From Clostridiales bacterium (GTDB lineage Bacteria > Bacillota > Clostridia > Oscillospirales > Acutalibacteraceae), in NCBI GenBank assembly GCA_021200075.1, contig JAJQGZ010000036.1:1-12177 (forward strand): DNA of 12,177 nucleotides, written 5' to 3'. The notes under the pieces were generated by a model. That model worked only from the letters and a program-made list of their open reading frames with translations, was not told where the DNA came from and searched no databases. Below, piece by piece: positions 1 to 6,757 of this stretch (its first letter is position 1; every line of letters begins with the position of its first letter). Both the position numbers and the translations under genes were made by a program.

Positions 1-48
1 GTTTGTTGTAGAATAATCGTGTAATTTTTGAGAGGAGCCTTTCAGCTT

Positions 49-1227
49 ATGGCACGACAAACAGCACAAAACATTAATTCAATACCAATCGGGCCTCTCG
101 GCATTATCGGTATGCCGGGATGCGAGGAACTTACCGACAAGATTGACAAATATCTTGTAAAGTGGCGTAAAACACAAGCGTCCGAGCACTCCGGTTCTAT
201 CGCTTTCTTCGGTTACCAGAGAGATACATATAAAATAGATATTTCTATCCCGAGATTCGGAAGCGGCGAGGGAAAGGGCGTTATTAAAGAAAGCGTCCGT
301 GGATACGATATTTATATTATTGCGGATATGTTCAACTATAACTGCACATATAAAATGTACGGTATGGAATGTCCGATGTCTCCCGACGAGCATTTTGCCG
401 ATTTAAAAAGGATTATTTCCGCACTTTCCTCAAAGCCGAAAAGAGTTTCTGTAATTATGCCGATGCTCTACGAAGGACGCCAGCACAAGAGAAGCGCCCG
501 TGAGTCTCTCGACTGCGCAATGGCGCTCAAAGAGCTTGTAAATCTCGGCGTTGAAAATATCATAACCTTTGACACACACGACCAAAGAGTTCAAAACTCA
601 ATTCCCGACAAATCATTTGAAAATGTAATGCCCACATATCAGATGATAAAGGCGCTTGCAAATAATGTTGACGACATCAAGGTTGACAAGGAACACCTTA
701 TGGTGATTTCCCCCGATGAAGGTGCGCTTCACAGATGTATTTATTTTGCAACCCAGCTCGGTGTTAATCTCGGTATGTTCTATAAAAGAAGGGATTACAC
801 TAAGGTAGTAAACGGCAGAAATCCGATTATCGAGCATCAATATCTCGGAGATTCTGTTGAAGACAAGGATATAATTATTGTGGACGATATGATTTCGTCC
901 GGAGAATCTATGCTTGAAGTTGCGAGCAAGCTTAAAAATCTCGGCTGCGGAAGAATTTTTGTCTGCACAACATTCGGATTATTCTGCAACGGTCTTGAAG
1001 CTTTCGACAAAGCATATGAGGACGGCATATTCTACAGAGTGTTTACAACAAACGGTGTTTACCAAACGCCCGAGCTTCTCGGCAGAGAATGGTATGTAAG
1101 CGTAGAGCTTTCAAAATACACTGCATATTTCATTGATACTCTTAACCACGATATGTCCGTTTCTTCTCTTCTCGATTCATCTGAAAAAATTAAAACTCTC
1201 CTTAAAAAGAAAGGTTTGAAAGAGTGA
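49..1227 (+). CDS. prs: Ribose-phosphate pyrophosphokinase (PRPP synthetase), long clostridial form
   Basis: Transfers pyrophosphate from ATP to ribose 5-phosphate, making PRPP for purine, pyrimidine, NAD, His and Trp synthesis in the cytoplasm. Seen: a two-lobe phosphoribosyltransferase-type protein of 392 residues with an RQHKR loop (144-148), the FDTHD metal/catalytic region (174-178), the KRR catalytic flexible-loop residues (246-248) and the PRPP-binding loop IIVDDMISSG (276-285). Classical bacterial Prs has about 315 residues, so this is a long, divergent form; from memory such forms occur in Clostridia. I chose the ATG at 49 because AGAGGAG lies 11 nt upstream (31-37); the frame is also open from a TTG at 28, but that would place the ribosome-binding site inside the gene. 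The stop is a tandem TGA-TAA. The next gene starts 4 nt later, so the two are probably co-transcribed. Confidence 0.93.
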   Translation: MARQTAQNINSIPIGPLGIIGMPGCEELTDKIDKYLVKWRKTQASEHSGSIAFFGYQRDTYKIDISIPRFGSGEGKGVIKESVRGYDIYIIADMFNYNCTYKMYGMECPMSPDEHFADLKRIISALSSKPKRVSVIMPMLYEGRQHKRSARESLDCAMALKELVNLGVENIITFDTHDQRVQNSIPDKSFENVMPTYQMIKALANNVDDIKVDKEHLMVISPDEGALHRCIYFATQLGVNLGMFYKRRDYTKVVNGRNPIIEHQYLGDSVEDKDIIIVDDMISSGESMLEVASKLKNLGCGRIFVCTTFGLFCNGLEAFDKAYEDGIFYRVFTTNGVYQTPELLGREWYVSVELSKYTAYFIDTLNHDMSVSSLLDSSEKIKTLLKKKGLKE

Positions 1228-1231
1228 TAAT

Positions 1232-2011
1232 ATGGATAATAAGAATAAAGAAAACAATTCTGAATTTGACGCTTTCGGCTTGAGTGACAACGAATTAAAG
1301 CCTGCCGAGAGGAGCCCTGAACAGGAGAAAATCCTGTCGGAGGATTCAACAGAAAAAAATACCGAAAAAAGCAGTAAAAAAAGCGGCAAATCAAAGAAAC
1401 CGATAATTTTATCAACCGGCAATAAAACAGTTATAGCTGTTGTTGCAGCAATCCTTGCACTTCTTATTGCAGGCGGAATATATTGCATAACAACAAGCCA
1501 AAATCCGGTTGAAGCAGTACAAAGCATATTTTCCTCCGACGAGGAAAAACTAATCGGCAAATGGCAAAGCCAGGCGTCCTCCGGTCTTTCGGCATATGTT
1601 TTTTACGACGACGGAACATATGACTCGTATTTATCAACCGTCAACTTCTCTGGCGAGTATACGGTAAAAGGCAACAAAGTTACGCTTATTAACCCCAATA
1701 CCAATAAGGAAGTTATATATAAGTTCAAGGTAACGAGTACAGAGCTTACGCTCACGCTTATTGACGACGACATCGAAGAAGATGTAAATGTCTATGACAG
1801 AGTTGACGAACTTAACCAAAAAACTCTGACAGACCTTATCAACGAGCTTGCCACCGATTCCGACGACGAAGAGGAAACCACCGATGAGGAAACTACAGAG
1901 GAAGAAACTACGAAAGAAGAAACAACCGAGGAGGAAACGACTGTAGTATCTTCCAAGATAAATGAAGAAACACAAGCCAATACCGAAACAGATACGCAAA
2001 CAGAAGAGTAA
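1232..2011 (+). CDS. Bitopic membrane protein with DUF5640/lipocalin-like extracellular domain and Glu/Thr-rich tail
   Basis: Function unknown. The 259-residue protein has a charged, Lys/Ser/Glu-rich cytoplasmic N-terminus (1-65), one membrane helix (about 66-87), then an outer domain (about 107-192) starting LIGKWQ, with alternating short strands (FYDDGTYDSY, GEYTVKGNKVTLI, VIYKFKV, ELTLTL). This pattern matches lipocalin-like/DUF5640 domains common in clostridial surface proteins. The tail (208-259) is acidic and Thr-rich, with five EEETT-type repeats, and probably acts as an extended spacer. No lipobox or LPXTG sorting signal is visible. The gene begins 4 nt after prs, giving a likely two-gene operon, and a terminator follows directly. 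The link to nucleotide metabolism may be only shared transcription. The family call rests on pattern recognition; the topology is more secure than the name. Confidence 0.8.
   Translation: MDNKNKENNSEFDAFGLSDNELKPAERSPEQEKILSEDSTEKNTEKSSKKSGKSKKPIILSTGNKTVIAVVAAILALLIAGGIYCITTSQNPVEAVQSIFSSDEEKLIGKWQSQASSGLSAYVFYDDGTYDSYLSTVNFSGEYTVKGNKVTLINPNTNKEVIYKFKVTSTELTLTLIDDDIEEDVNVYDRVDELNQKTLTDLINELATDSDDEEETTDEETTEEETTKEETTEEETTVVSSKINEETQANTETDTQTEE
1868..1942 (+). repeat. Five in-frame 15-bp repeats coding EEETT/DEETT/KEETT
   Basis: Codons 213-237 of the membrane protein are five tandem pentapeptide units (EEETT, DEETT, EEETT, KEETT, EEETT). The DNA units are similar but use varied synonymous codons (ACC, ACT, ACA, ACG), so the repeat is kept at protein level rather than being a fresh slippage product. 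It probably forms an extended, negatively charged spacer outside the membrane. Confidence 0.8.
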
Positions 2012-2015
2012 CCAC

Positions 2016-2046
2016 AAAATCCCTGCATACAAATGCAAGGATTTTT
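2016..2046 (+). terminator. Intrinsic terminator after the prs operon
   Basis: The arm AAAATCC-C-TGCAT (2016-2028) pairs with ATGCA-A-GGATTTT (2033-2045) around a 4-nt loop, with one C:A mismatch, and is followed by a run of T. It lies 4 nt after the stop codon of the membrane protein gene. Confidence 0.75.
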
Positions 2047-2071
2047 AAAAACAAAATGCTCTTTAAACAGT

Positions 2072-2101
2072 GATTATTTCACGGCTATGCACATATACAT
2101 T
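2072..2101 (+). promoter_or_regulatory. Possible SigE-type promoter of spoIIID
   Basis: GATTATT (2072-2078) and TATACATT (2094-2101), separated by 15 nt, resemble the mother-cell SigE consensus (KMATATT, then CATACANT). In Bacillus spoIIID is transcribed by SigE. Against it: the transcript would start near 2108 and leave only about 12 nt before the TTG start, cutting into the Shine-Dalgarno sequence. This is a weak candidate only. Confidence 0.25.
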
Positions 2102-2120
2102 ACCAAGGAAGGTGAAAAGC

Positions 2121-2391
2121 TTGATTGGTAATGTGAAAAAAAGGTGTATAGAATTAGGTCATTATATTGTCGAAACAAAATCGACAGTACGGCAGACGGC
2201 AGCAGTATTCGGCATAAGCAAGTCCACCGTACATAATGATGTTACCAAAAAGGCTCGGCGGCGTCAATCCCCTGCTCTGCTCGCAGGTAAAGGAAATACT
2301 TGAAGAAAACAAGGCTCAAAGGCATATACGAGGCGGTCTTGCGACAAAGAAAAAATACAGTAAAATGAAAAATGCCGAACGGCATAAGTAA
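2121..2391 (+). pseudogene. spoIIID: Sporulation transcriptional regulator SpoIIID, one-base frameshift
   Basis: SpoIIID is a small helix-turn-helix regulator that switches mother-cell gene expression between the SigE and SigK stages of sporulation. Seen: a TTG start at 2121 with AAGGAAGGTG about 7 nt upstream, giving MIGNVKKRCIELGHYIVE, which aligns without gaps to the start of Bacillus SpoIIID (MHDYIKERTIKIGKYIVE). The helix-turn-helix VRQTAAVFGISKSTVHNDVTK follows. In the A5 run at 2247-2251 the frame is lost and a false stop appears at 2301-2303. Removing one A continues the family sequence (KRLGGVNPLL, QVKEILEENKAQRHIRGGLATKKKY) to a TAA at 2389-2391, 89 residues in all against about 93 in Bacillus. 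The longer open frame back to a GTG at 2070 has no family match. The identity is very secure; whether the lesion is real is unknown. Confidence 0.9.
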
Positions 2392-2431
2392 TAAAATTTA
2401 TAATAAAATTTATTTGAAAAGGAAGTTTAAA

Positions 2432-3226
2432 ATGAAAATCGGTTTTATCGGATGCGGAAATATGGCGAGCGCCATAATAAGTGGAATCAGAAACAAACGC
2501 AATAATGAAGACGAAATATTAGCTTTTGATACATATGAACCTGTGCTTTTAAACGCAAAGGAAAAATATTGCGTCACAGGCTGCGGCAGCGAAGAGGAAA
2601 CGGTTGAAAAAGCCGATATTCTTTTCCTTGCAGTTAAGCCGAATGTAATAGCTGATGTACTCAAAAAAATCGACGGCAGTATCACTGTATCATCGCCGCT
2701 GATAATTTCCATTGTTGCAGGGAAAAGCCTTGATTTTCTGACATCCTGCGTAAAAAACGAATGTAAGCTTGTAAGAGTAATACCGAACATCAATGCAAAG
2801 GTCGGCGAAGCAATTTCCGCTTACTGCACAAACGGCAATGTTACAGACAAAGACAAAGAATATGTTGAAACCATACTCAACTGTGCCGGAAAAGTAATGG
2901 CTCTTGACGAATCATATTTTCCGCTTTTCGGCGTTATCGGAGGCTGCGCACCGGCATTTTCTTATATGTTCATCGACGCTCTTGCCTGTGCAGGCGTTAA
3001 AAACGGTATGAAAAAACAAGACGCGCTTAAAATTGCCGCACAAACCGTTTACGGCAGTGCAAAAATGATTATGGAAAGCGGAGAAAATCCTTGGCAGCTT
3101 ATCGACAATGTATGCTCCCCCGGCGGTACAACAATCGAGGGCGTAATGTCTTTACAGGCTGACAGATTTGAGAGTGCAGTGCATAATGCGGTAGATAAAG
3201 CACTTGATAAAGACAGCAAACTTTAA
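2432..3226 (+). CDS. proC: Pyrroline-5-carboxylate reductase
   Basis: Catalyses the last step of proline synthesis, reducing 1-pyrroline-5-carboxylate with NAD(P)H in the cytoplasm. The 264-residue length is typical. Seen: an N-terminal Rossmann loop MKIGFIGCGNMASAI (1-15), the AVKP strand (67-70), LVRVIPNINAKVGEA (113-127, in place of the usual VRxMPNTP signature), the GGCAPAFSYMFIDAL helix of the dimerisation domain (170-184) and the family signature SPGGTTIEGV (229-238). The ATG at 2432 is chosen because AAAAGGAAG lies 7 nt upstream; the open frame extends to 2372, but that overlaps the end of spoIIID. The gap to spoIIID is 40 bp without an obvious terminator, so read-through from spoIIID is possible. 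It converges on metK. Confidence 0.94.
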   Translation: MKIGFIGCGNMASAIISGIRNKRNNEDEILAFDTYEPVLLNAKEKYCVTGCGSEEETVEKADILFLAVKPNVIADVLKKIDGSITVSSPLIISIVAGKSLDFLTSCVKNECKLVRVIPNINAKVGEAISAYCTNGNVTDKDKEYVETILNCAGKVMALDESYFPLFGVIGGCAPAFSYMFIDALACAGVKNGMKKQDALKIAAQTVYGSAKMIMESGENPWQLIDNVCSPGGTTIEGVMSLQADRFESAVHNAVDKALDKDSKL

Positions 3227-3285
3227 TTTTAAAAAGCATACTCTTAGTTTAATACAGAAAATGTTATAAAATTATCTTACAAGTC

Positions 3286-3321
3286 AAAAAGGATTACCCG
3301 TAATTCAGGTAATCCTTTTTT
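3286..3321. terminator. Bidirectional intrinsic terminator between proC and metK
   Basis: AAAAAGGATTACC (3286-3298) is perfectly complementary to GGTAATCCTTTTT (3308-3320) across a 9-nt loop. The A and T runs on the two sides give a U-tract on both strands, so one hairpin can end proC transcription to the right and metK transcription to the left. It sits 6 bp from the metK stop codon. Confidence 0.9.
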
Positions 3322-3326
3322 ATATC

Positions 3327-4514
3327 CTAATATCTTATAAATATTTTTTTGAGTTCGTCTACCATATCCGTCTTTTCCCAGGAAACGCCGAGGTCTTCCC
3401 TACCCATATGACCGTAGACGGAAAGATTGAAATAAATCGGTTTTCTCAAATCAAGTCTTTCAATAATTGCAGACGGACGAAGGTCAAATACTTTATTTAC
3501 AGCCTCGCCGATTTTCTCATCAGACACAGTTCCGGTACCGAATGTATCTATCATAATCGAAACAGGCTTTGCAACGCCGATAGCGTAAGCAAGCTGAACC
3601 TCACATTTATGCGCAAGACCGGCTGCGACAACATTCTTAGCCACCCATCTTGCGGCATATGCGGCGCTCCTGTCAACCTTGGTCGGGTCTTTACCGCTGA
3701 AGCATCCGCCGCCGTGACGGGAATATCCGCCGTAAGTATCAACTATAATTTTCCTGCCGGTAAGTCCCGAATCGCCGTGCGGCCCACCGATAACAAATCT
3801 ACCCGTAGGGTTGACAAAATATGTAACATCATCGTCGATAAGCTCCGGCGGAATAGTTGCTTTTATAACCTTTTCGATAATGTCCTCTCGAAGCTGAGAA
3901 AGCTCAACATCTGCACTGTGCTGACTTGATACCACTACAGTTTTAACCTTTACGGGCTTACCGTCGTCATACTCAACGGTAACTTGGGTCTTTCCGTCGG
4001 GATAGAGATAAGGCAGGGTTCCGTCTTCCCTGACCTCAGTAAGCTTAACGGCAAGCTTATGTGCAAGGCTGATAGGAAGTGGCATAAGCTCCTTTGTATC
4101 ATCGCAGGCATAGCCGAACATCATTCCCTGATCCCCTGCTCCGTTGAGATTATATTCATCATCGTCATTGCTTTTAAGCTCATATGATTTATCAACGCCC
4201 ATAGCTATATCCGACGACTGCTTATCAATGGTGGTAAGTATCGCACAAGTGTTGCCGTTAAAGCCCATTTTATCGTCGTTATATCCGATGTCACAAATAA
4301 TTTTCCTTGCAACGGCGGGAATGTCAATATTGGCATTGCTTGTAATTTCGCCCATTATAAGAACCTGACCGGTGGTGCAGGTCGTCTCGCAGGCAACTCG
4401 GCTCATCGGGTCAAGTTTAATGAGTTCATCGAGTATTCCGTCGGAAATACGGTCGCAGATTTTATCCGGATGCCCTTTTGTAACCGATTCACTTGTAAAT
4501 AATAATTTTGACAT
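3327..4514 (-). CDS. metK: S-adenosylmethionine synthetase
   Basis: Makes S-adenosylmethionine from methionine and ATP, releasing phosphate and pyrophosphate; cytoplasmic, normally a tetramer. The 395-residue length is standard. Seen: the ATP-binding N-terminus with GHPDK (14-18), the signature GAGDQGMMFGYA (125-136), GGPHGDSGLTGRKIIVDTYGG (243-263) and the phosphate loop GGGCFSGKDPTKVDRSAAY (268-286), where Cys replaces the usual Ala of GGGAFSGKD. The ATG at 4514 is preceded by a GGGGAGAA-type ribosome-binding site. The gene ends in TAG and is complete. It is controlled by its leader: high SAM should stabilise the aptamer and let the upstream terminator form, giving feedback repression. Transcription probably starts near 4736 on the minus strand, so the gene is monocistronic. 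Confidence 0.97.
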   Translation of the reverse strand: MSKLLFTSESVTKGHPDKICDRISDGILDELIKLDPMSRVACETTCTTGQVLIMGEITSNANIDIPAVARKIICDIGYNDDKMGFNGNTCAILTTIDKQSSDIAMGVDKSYELKSNDDDEYNLNGAGDQGMMFGYACDDTKELMPLPISLAHKLAVKLTEVREDGTLPYLYPDGKTQVTVEYDDGKPVKVKTVVVSSQHSADVELSQLREDIIEKVIKATIPPELIDDDVTYFVNPTGRFVIGGPHGDSGLTGRKIIVDTYGGYSRHGGGCFSGKDPTKVDRSAAYAARWVAKNVVAAGLAHKCEVQLAYAIGVAKPVSIMIDTFGTGTVSDEKIGEAVNKVFDLRPSAIIERLDLRKPIYFNLSVYGHMGREDLGVSWEKTDMVDELKKIFIRY

Positions 4515-4571
4515 ATCTGTTTCTCCCCTTATTTAACAAATATCAATCGCTTTAAAGCAAAGATATTTACG

Positions 4572-4602
4572 CTAAATAAAAAGCACACGGACGAGCGTGT
4601 GC
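4572..4602 (-). terminator. Expression-platform terminator of the SAM riboswitch
   Basis: On the minus strand GCACACG (4602-4596) and CGTGTGC (4589-4583) form a 7-bp stem with a 6-nt loop, followed by TTTTTATTTAG. It lies 8 nt after the aptamer P1 stem and about 60 nt before the metK start, the standard layout of a transcription-attenuating S-box switch. Confidence 0.88.
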
Positions 4603-4610
4603 ATACATAC

Positions 4611-4701
4611 CTCATCACTCGGTTATTCGCAGGTCTTAGCACCTTACATAAGCAGGTTGCTGTGACTTCATTGGGCCTGTCCCTCAGCCACTCTTGATAA
4701 G
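4611..4701 (-). ncRNA. SAM-I (S-box) riboswitch aptamer
   Basis: The minus strand reads CTTATCAAGAGTGGCTGAGG, then GACAGGCCC, AATGAAGTCACAGCAACC, a variable hairpin, AAGGTGCTAA, and closes with GATGAG. These are the conserved S-box blocks in order. P1 forms between CTTATC (4701-4696) and GATGAG (4616-4611), with one G-U pair. The kink-turn motif (GAG-TGG-CTGAGG) and the GCAACC and GGTGCTAA core segments are intact. It binds S-adenosylmethionine and sits directly upstream of metK, so feedback control is expected. Confidence 0.96.
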
Positions 4702-4718
4702 AATATTTAATTTTACCA

Positions 4719-4735
4719 AGAACGCTTATCGTTCT
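4719..4735 (-). promoter_or_regulatory. Hairpin at the 5' end of the metK leader
   Basis: AGAACG (4735-4730) pairs with CGTTCT (4724-4719) around a 5-nt loop on the minus strand. The promoter position predicts transcription starting near 4736, so this hairpin would be the first structure in the RNA, 17 nt before the aptamer. It may protect the 5' end from decay; this role is inferred. Confidence 0.55.
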
Positions 4736-4742
4736 GTAGCAT

Positions 4743-4771
4743 ATAATACAACAAATTTTTCATTATGTCAA
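4743..4771 (-). promoter_or_regulatory. SigA promoter of metK
   Basis: On the minus strand a perfect -35 TTGACA (4771-4766) is followed after exactly 17 nt by TATTAT (4748-4743). The transcript would start near 4736, just before the leader hairpin and SAM riboswitch. Confidence 0.88.
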
Positions 4772-4851
4772 CATAAATACGTATATAAACAAAAAAGTTA
4801 AACAAATGAGCTAAAAAGTATCTAATATCAAAATATAATTTATTAATAGTG

Positions 4852-4880
4852 TTGCATTTTGTTTATAATTAGTTTATAAT
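4852..4880 (+). promoter_or_regulatory. SigA promoter of the epimerase gene
   Basis: TTGCAT (4852-4857), a 17-nt spacer and a perfect TATAAT (4875-4880). The spacer carries a second TATAAT inside the direct repeat GTTTATAATTA. It points away from the metK promoter, leaving about 80 bp of AT-rich DNA between the two (4772-4851) in which I see no other feature. The 5' untranslated region would be about 45 nt. Confidence 0.75.
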
Positions 4881-4931
4881 TAATTTAATAATAATATTTA
4901 TTAAATTTGCTCATTTAAGTAGGAAAAAATG

Positions 4932-6494
4932 ATGGCAAAGAAAACCGTATTTATCACCGGCGGAACAGGTAATATGGGCTGGGCTTCAGTTTGTGAAATG
5001 CTCAAGCACCCGAGCGACATCAACATTAAGATGCTCGCAAGAAAAAGCCCTAAAAATCAGGAAAAGCTCAAACCGCTTATGGCAAAGCCGAATGTTAAAG
5101 TTGTATGGGGCGACCTCGGTGACTACGATTCCATCTTAGAGGGAATTACAGGTGCCGATTATGTTCTCCATGTAGGCGGTATGGTTTCTCCCACCGCTGA
5201 CTGGAAGCCTTACAAAACACAGCAAACCAATATCAGTGCGGTAAAGAACATTTGCAAGGCTGTTTTGGCTCAGCCCGACCCGGACAAAATTAAGGTATGC
5301 TACATAGGCACAGTTGCAGAAACAGGCGGTCGTAACTATCCGATACACTGGGGACGCTGCGGAGATCCGATTAAGATTTCCATTTATGACTACTATGCCG
5401 TATCAAAGACCGTTGCAGAGCGTGTATTCGTTGAAAGCGGGCTTAAAAACTGGGTTGTAATGCGTCAGTCGGATATTCTCTATCCCAACATTCTTAAAAA
5501 TATGGATCCGATTATATTCCGTGTTCCGGTAAACGGAGTTCTTGAATGGTGTACGGTTGAAGATTCGGGTCGTCTTATGTGCAATCTTGTACTTGAGGAT
5601 AAAGCAGGGCATCTCGGTTCTGATTTCTGGAATCATTTTTACAACATCGGTTCGGGTAAGGAATACAGGATTTCCAACTACGAATTTGAATGTCTCCTCC
5701 TCGGCGCACTCGGTCTTGCTGGCCCTAAAAAGCTCTTTGACCCGAACTGATTTATTACAAAGAATTTCCACGGTCAGTTCTATGCCGACGGCGATAAGCT
5801 GGAGGAATATCTCCACTTCCGTGAAAATCTCCCGATTCAGGAATATTTCAACAGACTTGCAACTCAGGTTGAGTTTTACTTTAAAATTCCGAGGTATCTG
5901 CCGAAGAACCTTGTTGCCGCTTGTGCAAAACCGTTTATGAAGAAGATTGCCTGCACTCCCGATTTTGGTACTCTTGACTGGGTAGAAAAGAACAACGAGG
6001 TTCGTCTGAGCGCATATTACGGCTCGCTTGAAGAATACAAGAAAATTCCGTCCAAGTGGGAAGATTTTGAAATTATCAATTTTGATAAAGACAACAGTGC
6101 GGCTGAACAGTACAATCTCGACCATGGCTATGATGAATCAAAGCCCGAATCCGAGCTTGATATTGAAGATATGAAGCAGGCTGCAAAATTCCGTGGCGGC
6201 GAATGTCTCAGCGAGACAATGACAAAGGGCGATATGGCAACCAAGCTTAAATGGAAATGCAGTCTTTGCGGTGCTGAATTTGAGGCATCACCCGCTCTCA
6301 TTCTCCTCGGAGGACATTGGTGCCTCGAATGTTATGTTCCTCAAAAGTCTTGGAACTATGACGCAATCGCCAAGACCAATCCTTTCTTTGCTCAGGTATG
6401 GTATCCGAGCCACAGAAAGGACGAGGCAAACGAATATATATTTGACAATTTGTTCCATATCGACGGAGTAAAATGGGACGATATTAAAAGATAA
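4932..6494 (+). pseudogene. NAD-dependent epimerase/dehydratase fused to a zinc-ribbon C-terminus, interrupted by an in-frame TGA
   Basis: An extended short-chain dehydrogenase-type protein; substrate unknown, perhaps a nucleotide sugar or other secondary alcohol. Seen: the Rossmann loop FITGGTGNMG (7-16), a GD acidic region (60-61), YIGT near the catalytic Ser/Thr position (124-127) and the YxxxK pair YAVSK (155-159). Codon 273 (5748-5750) is TGA. The same frame continues without shift (FITKNFHGQFYADGDKLEEY onwards) to a TAA at 6492-6494, giving 520 codons. The context FDPN-stop-FITKN suggests an original TGG (Trp). The C-terminal part (about 336-520) has two CxxC pairs (Cys443/446 and 464/467), the mark of a zinc ribbon. 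ATG codons at 4929 and 4932 are both possible; AGG at 4921-4923 favours 4932. It has its own SigA promoter. A restart at ATG 5937 would give only the C-terminal 185 residues. Confidence 0.82.
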
Positions 6495-6757
6495 ATAAAT
6501 AATTTTTTAATATATTAGAATATCTCAACAACAGCCGAAATTCATTTACTTTGGGTCTCGGCTCTTTGATTTTATTTATTCGCTTTTACATAACAAGCGA
6601 CCCGTCATTTGATAAATTATTTTATTTTTTGTAAAAATTTGTAAAAAAAGAGAACCGATTTTAAATTTCGGTTGTCTTAATATTGTAACAGCTAATCGGA
6701 TGTGCCGAAAAGCGGCTTTAATTTTAATCAATTTAAAATCTTATACGTGTGTAGAAT
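6495..6757. other. AT-rich intergenic region with three hairpins
   Basis: No gene is visible. AGCCGA (6533-6538) pairs with TCGGCT (6558-6563) across a long loop, followed by CTTTGATTTT, a weak candidate terminator for the epimerase gene. AACCGA (6653-6658) pairs with TCGGTT (6668-6673); its T-run lies on the minus-strand side (A7 at 6643-6649), so it would end transcription going left. GCCG (6704-6707) pairs with CGGC (6713-6716) before TTTAATTTT. TTGATA with a 17-nt spacer and TAAAAA (about 6609-6637) is a poor promoter candidate. No convincing promoter or strong ribosome-binding site precedes the MBOAT gene. Confidence 0.4.

Noticed and set aside
4858..4880. Operator from the direct repeat GTTTATAATTA
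   Set aside because: The repeat is simple AT-rich sequence overlapping the -10 box; nothing beyond promoter composition supports a regulator site.
5748..5750. Selenocysteine at the in-frame TGA
   Set aside because: I see no bacterial SECIS-type hairpin just downstream, the position is not near an expected redox motif, and the context suits Trp.
5403..6125. 240-codon minus-strand open frame
   Set aside because: It lies entirely opposite the epimerase gene, shows no recognisable domain or ribosome-binding site, and is explained by the codon pattern of the plus-strand gene.
4932..6494. Genome-wide UGA=Trp code
   Set aside because: TGG is used at the other Trp positions and only one internal TGA was found in intact or corrected genes; organisms with that code use TGA commonly for Trp.
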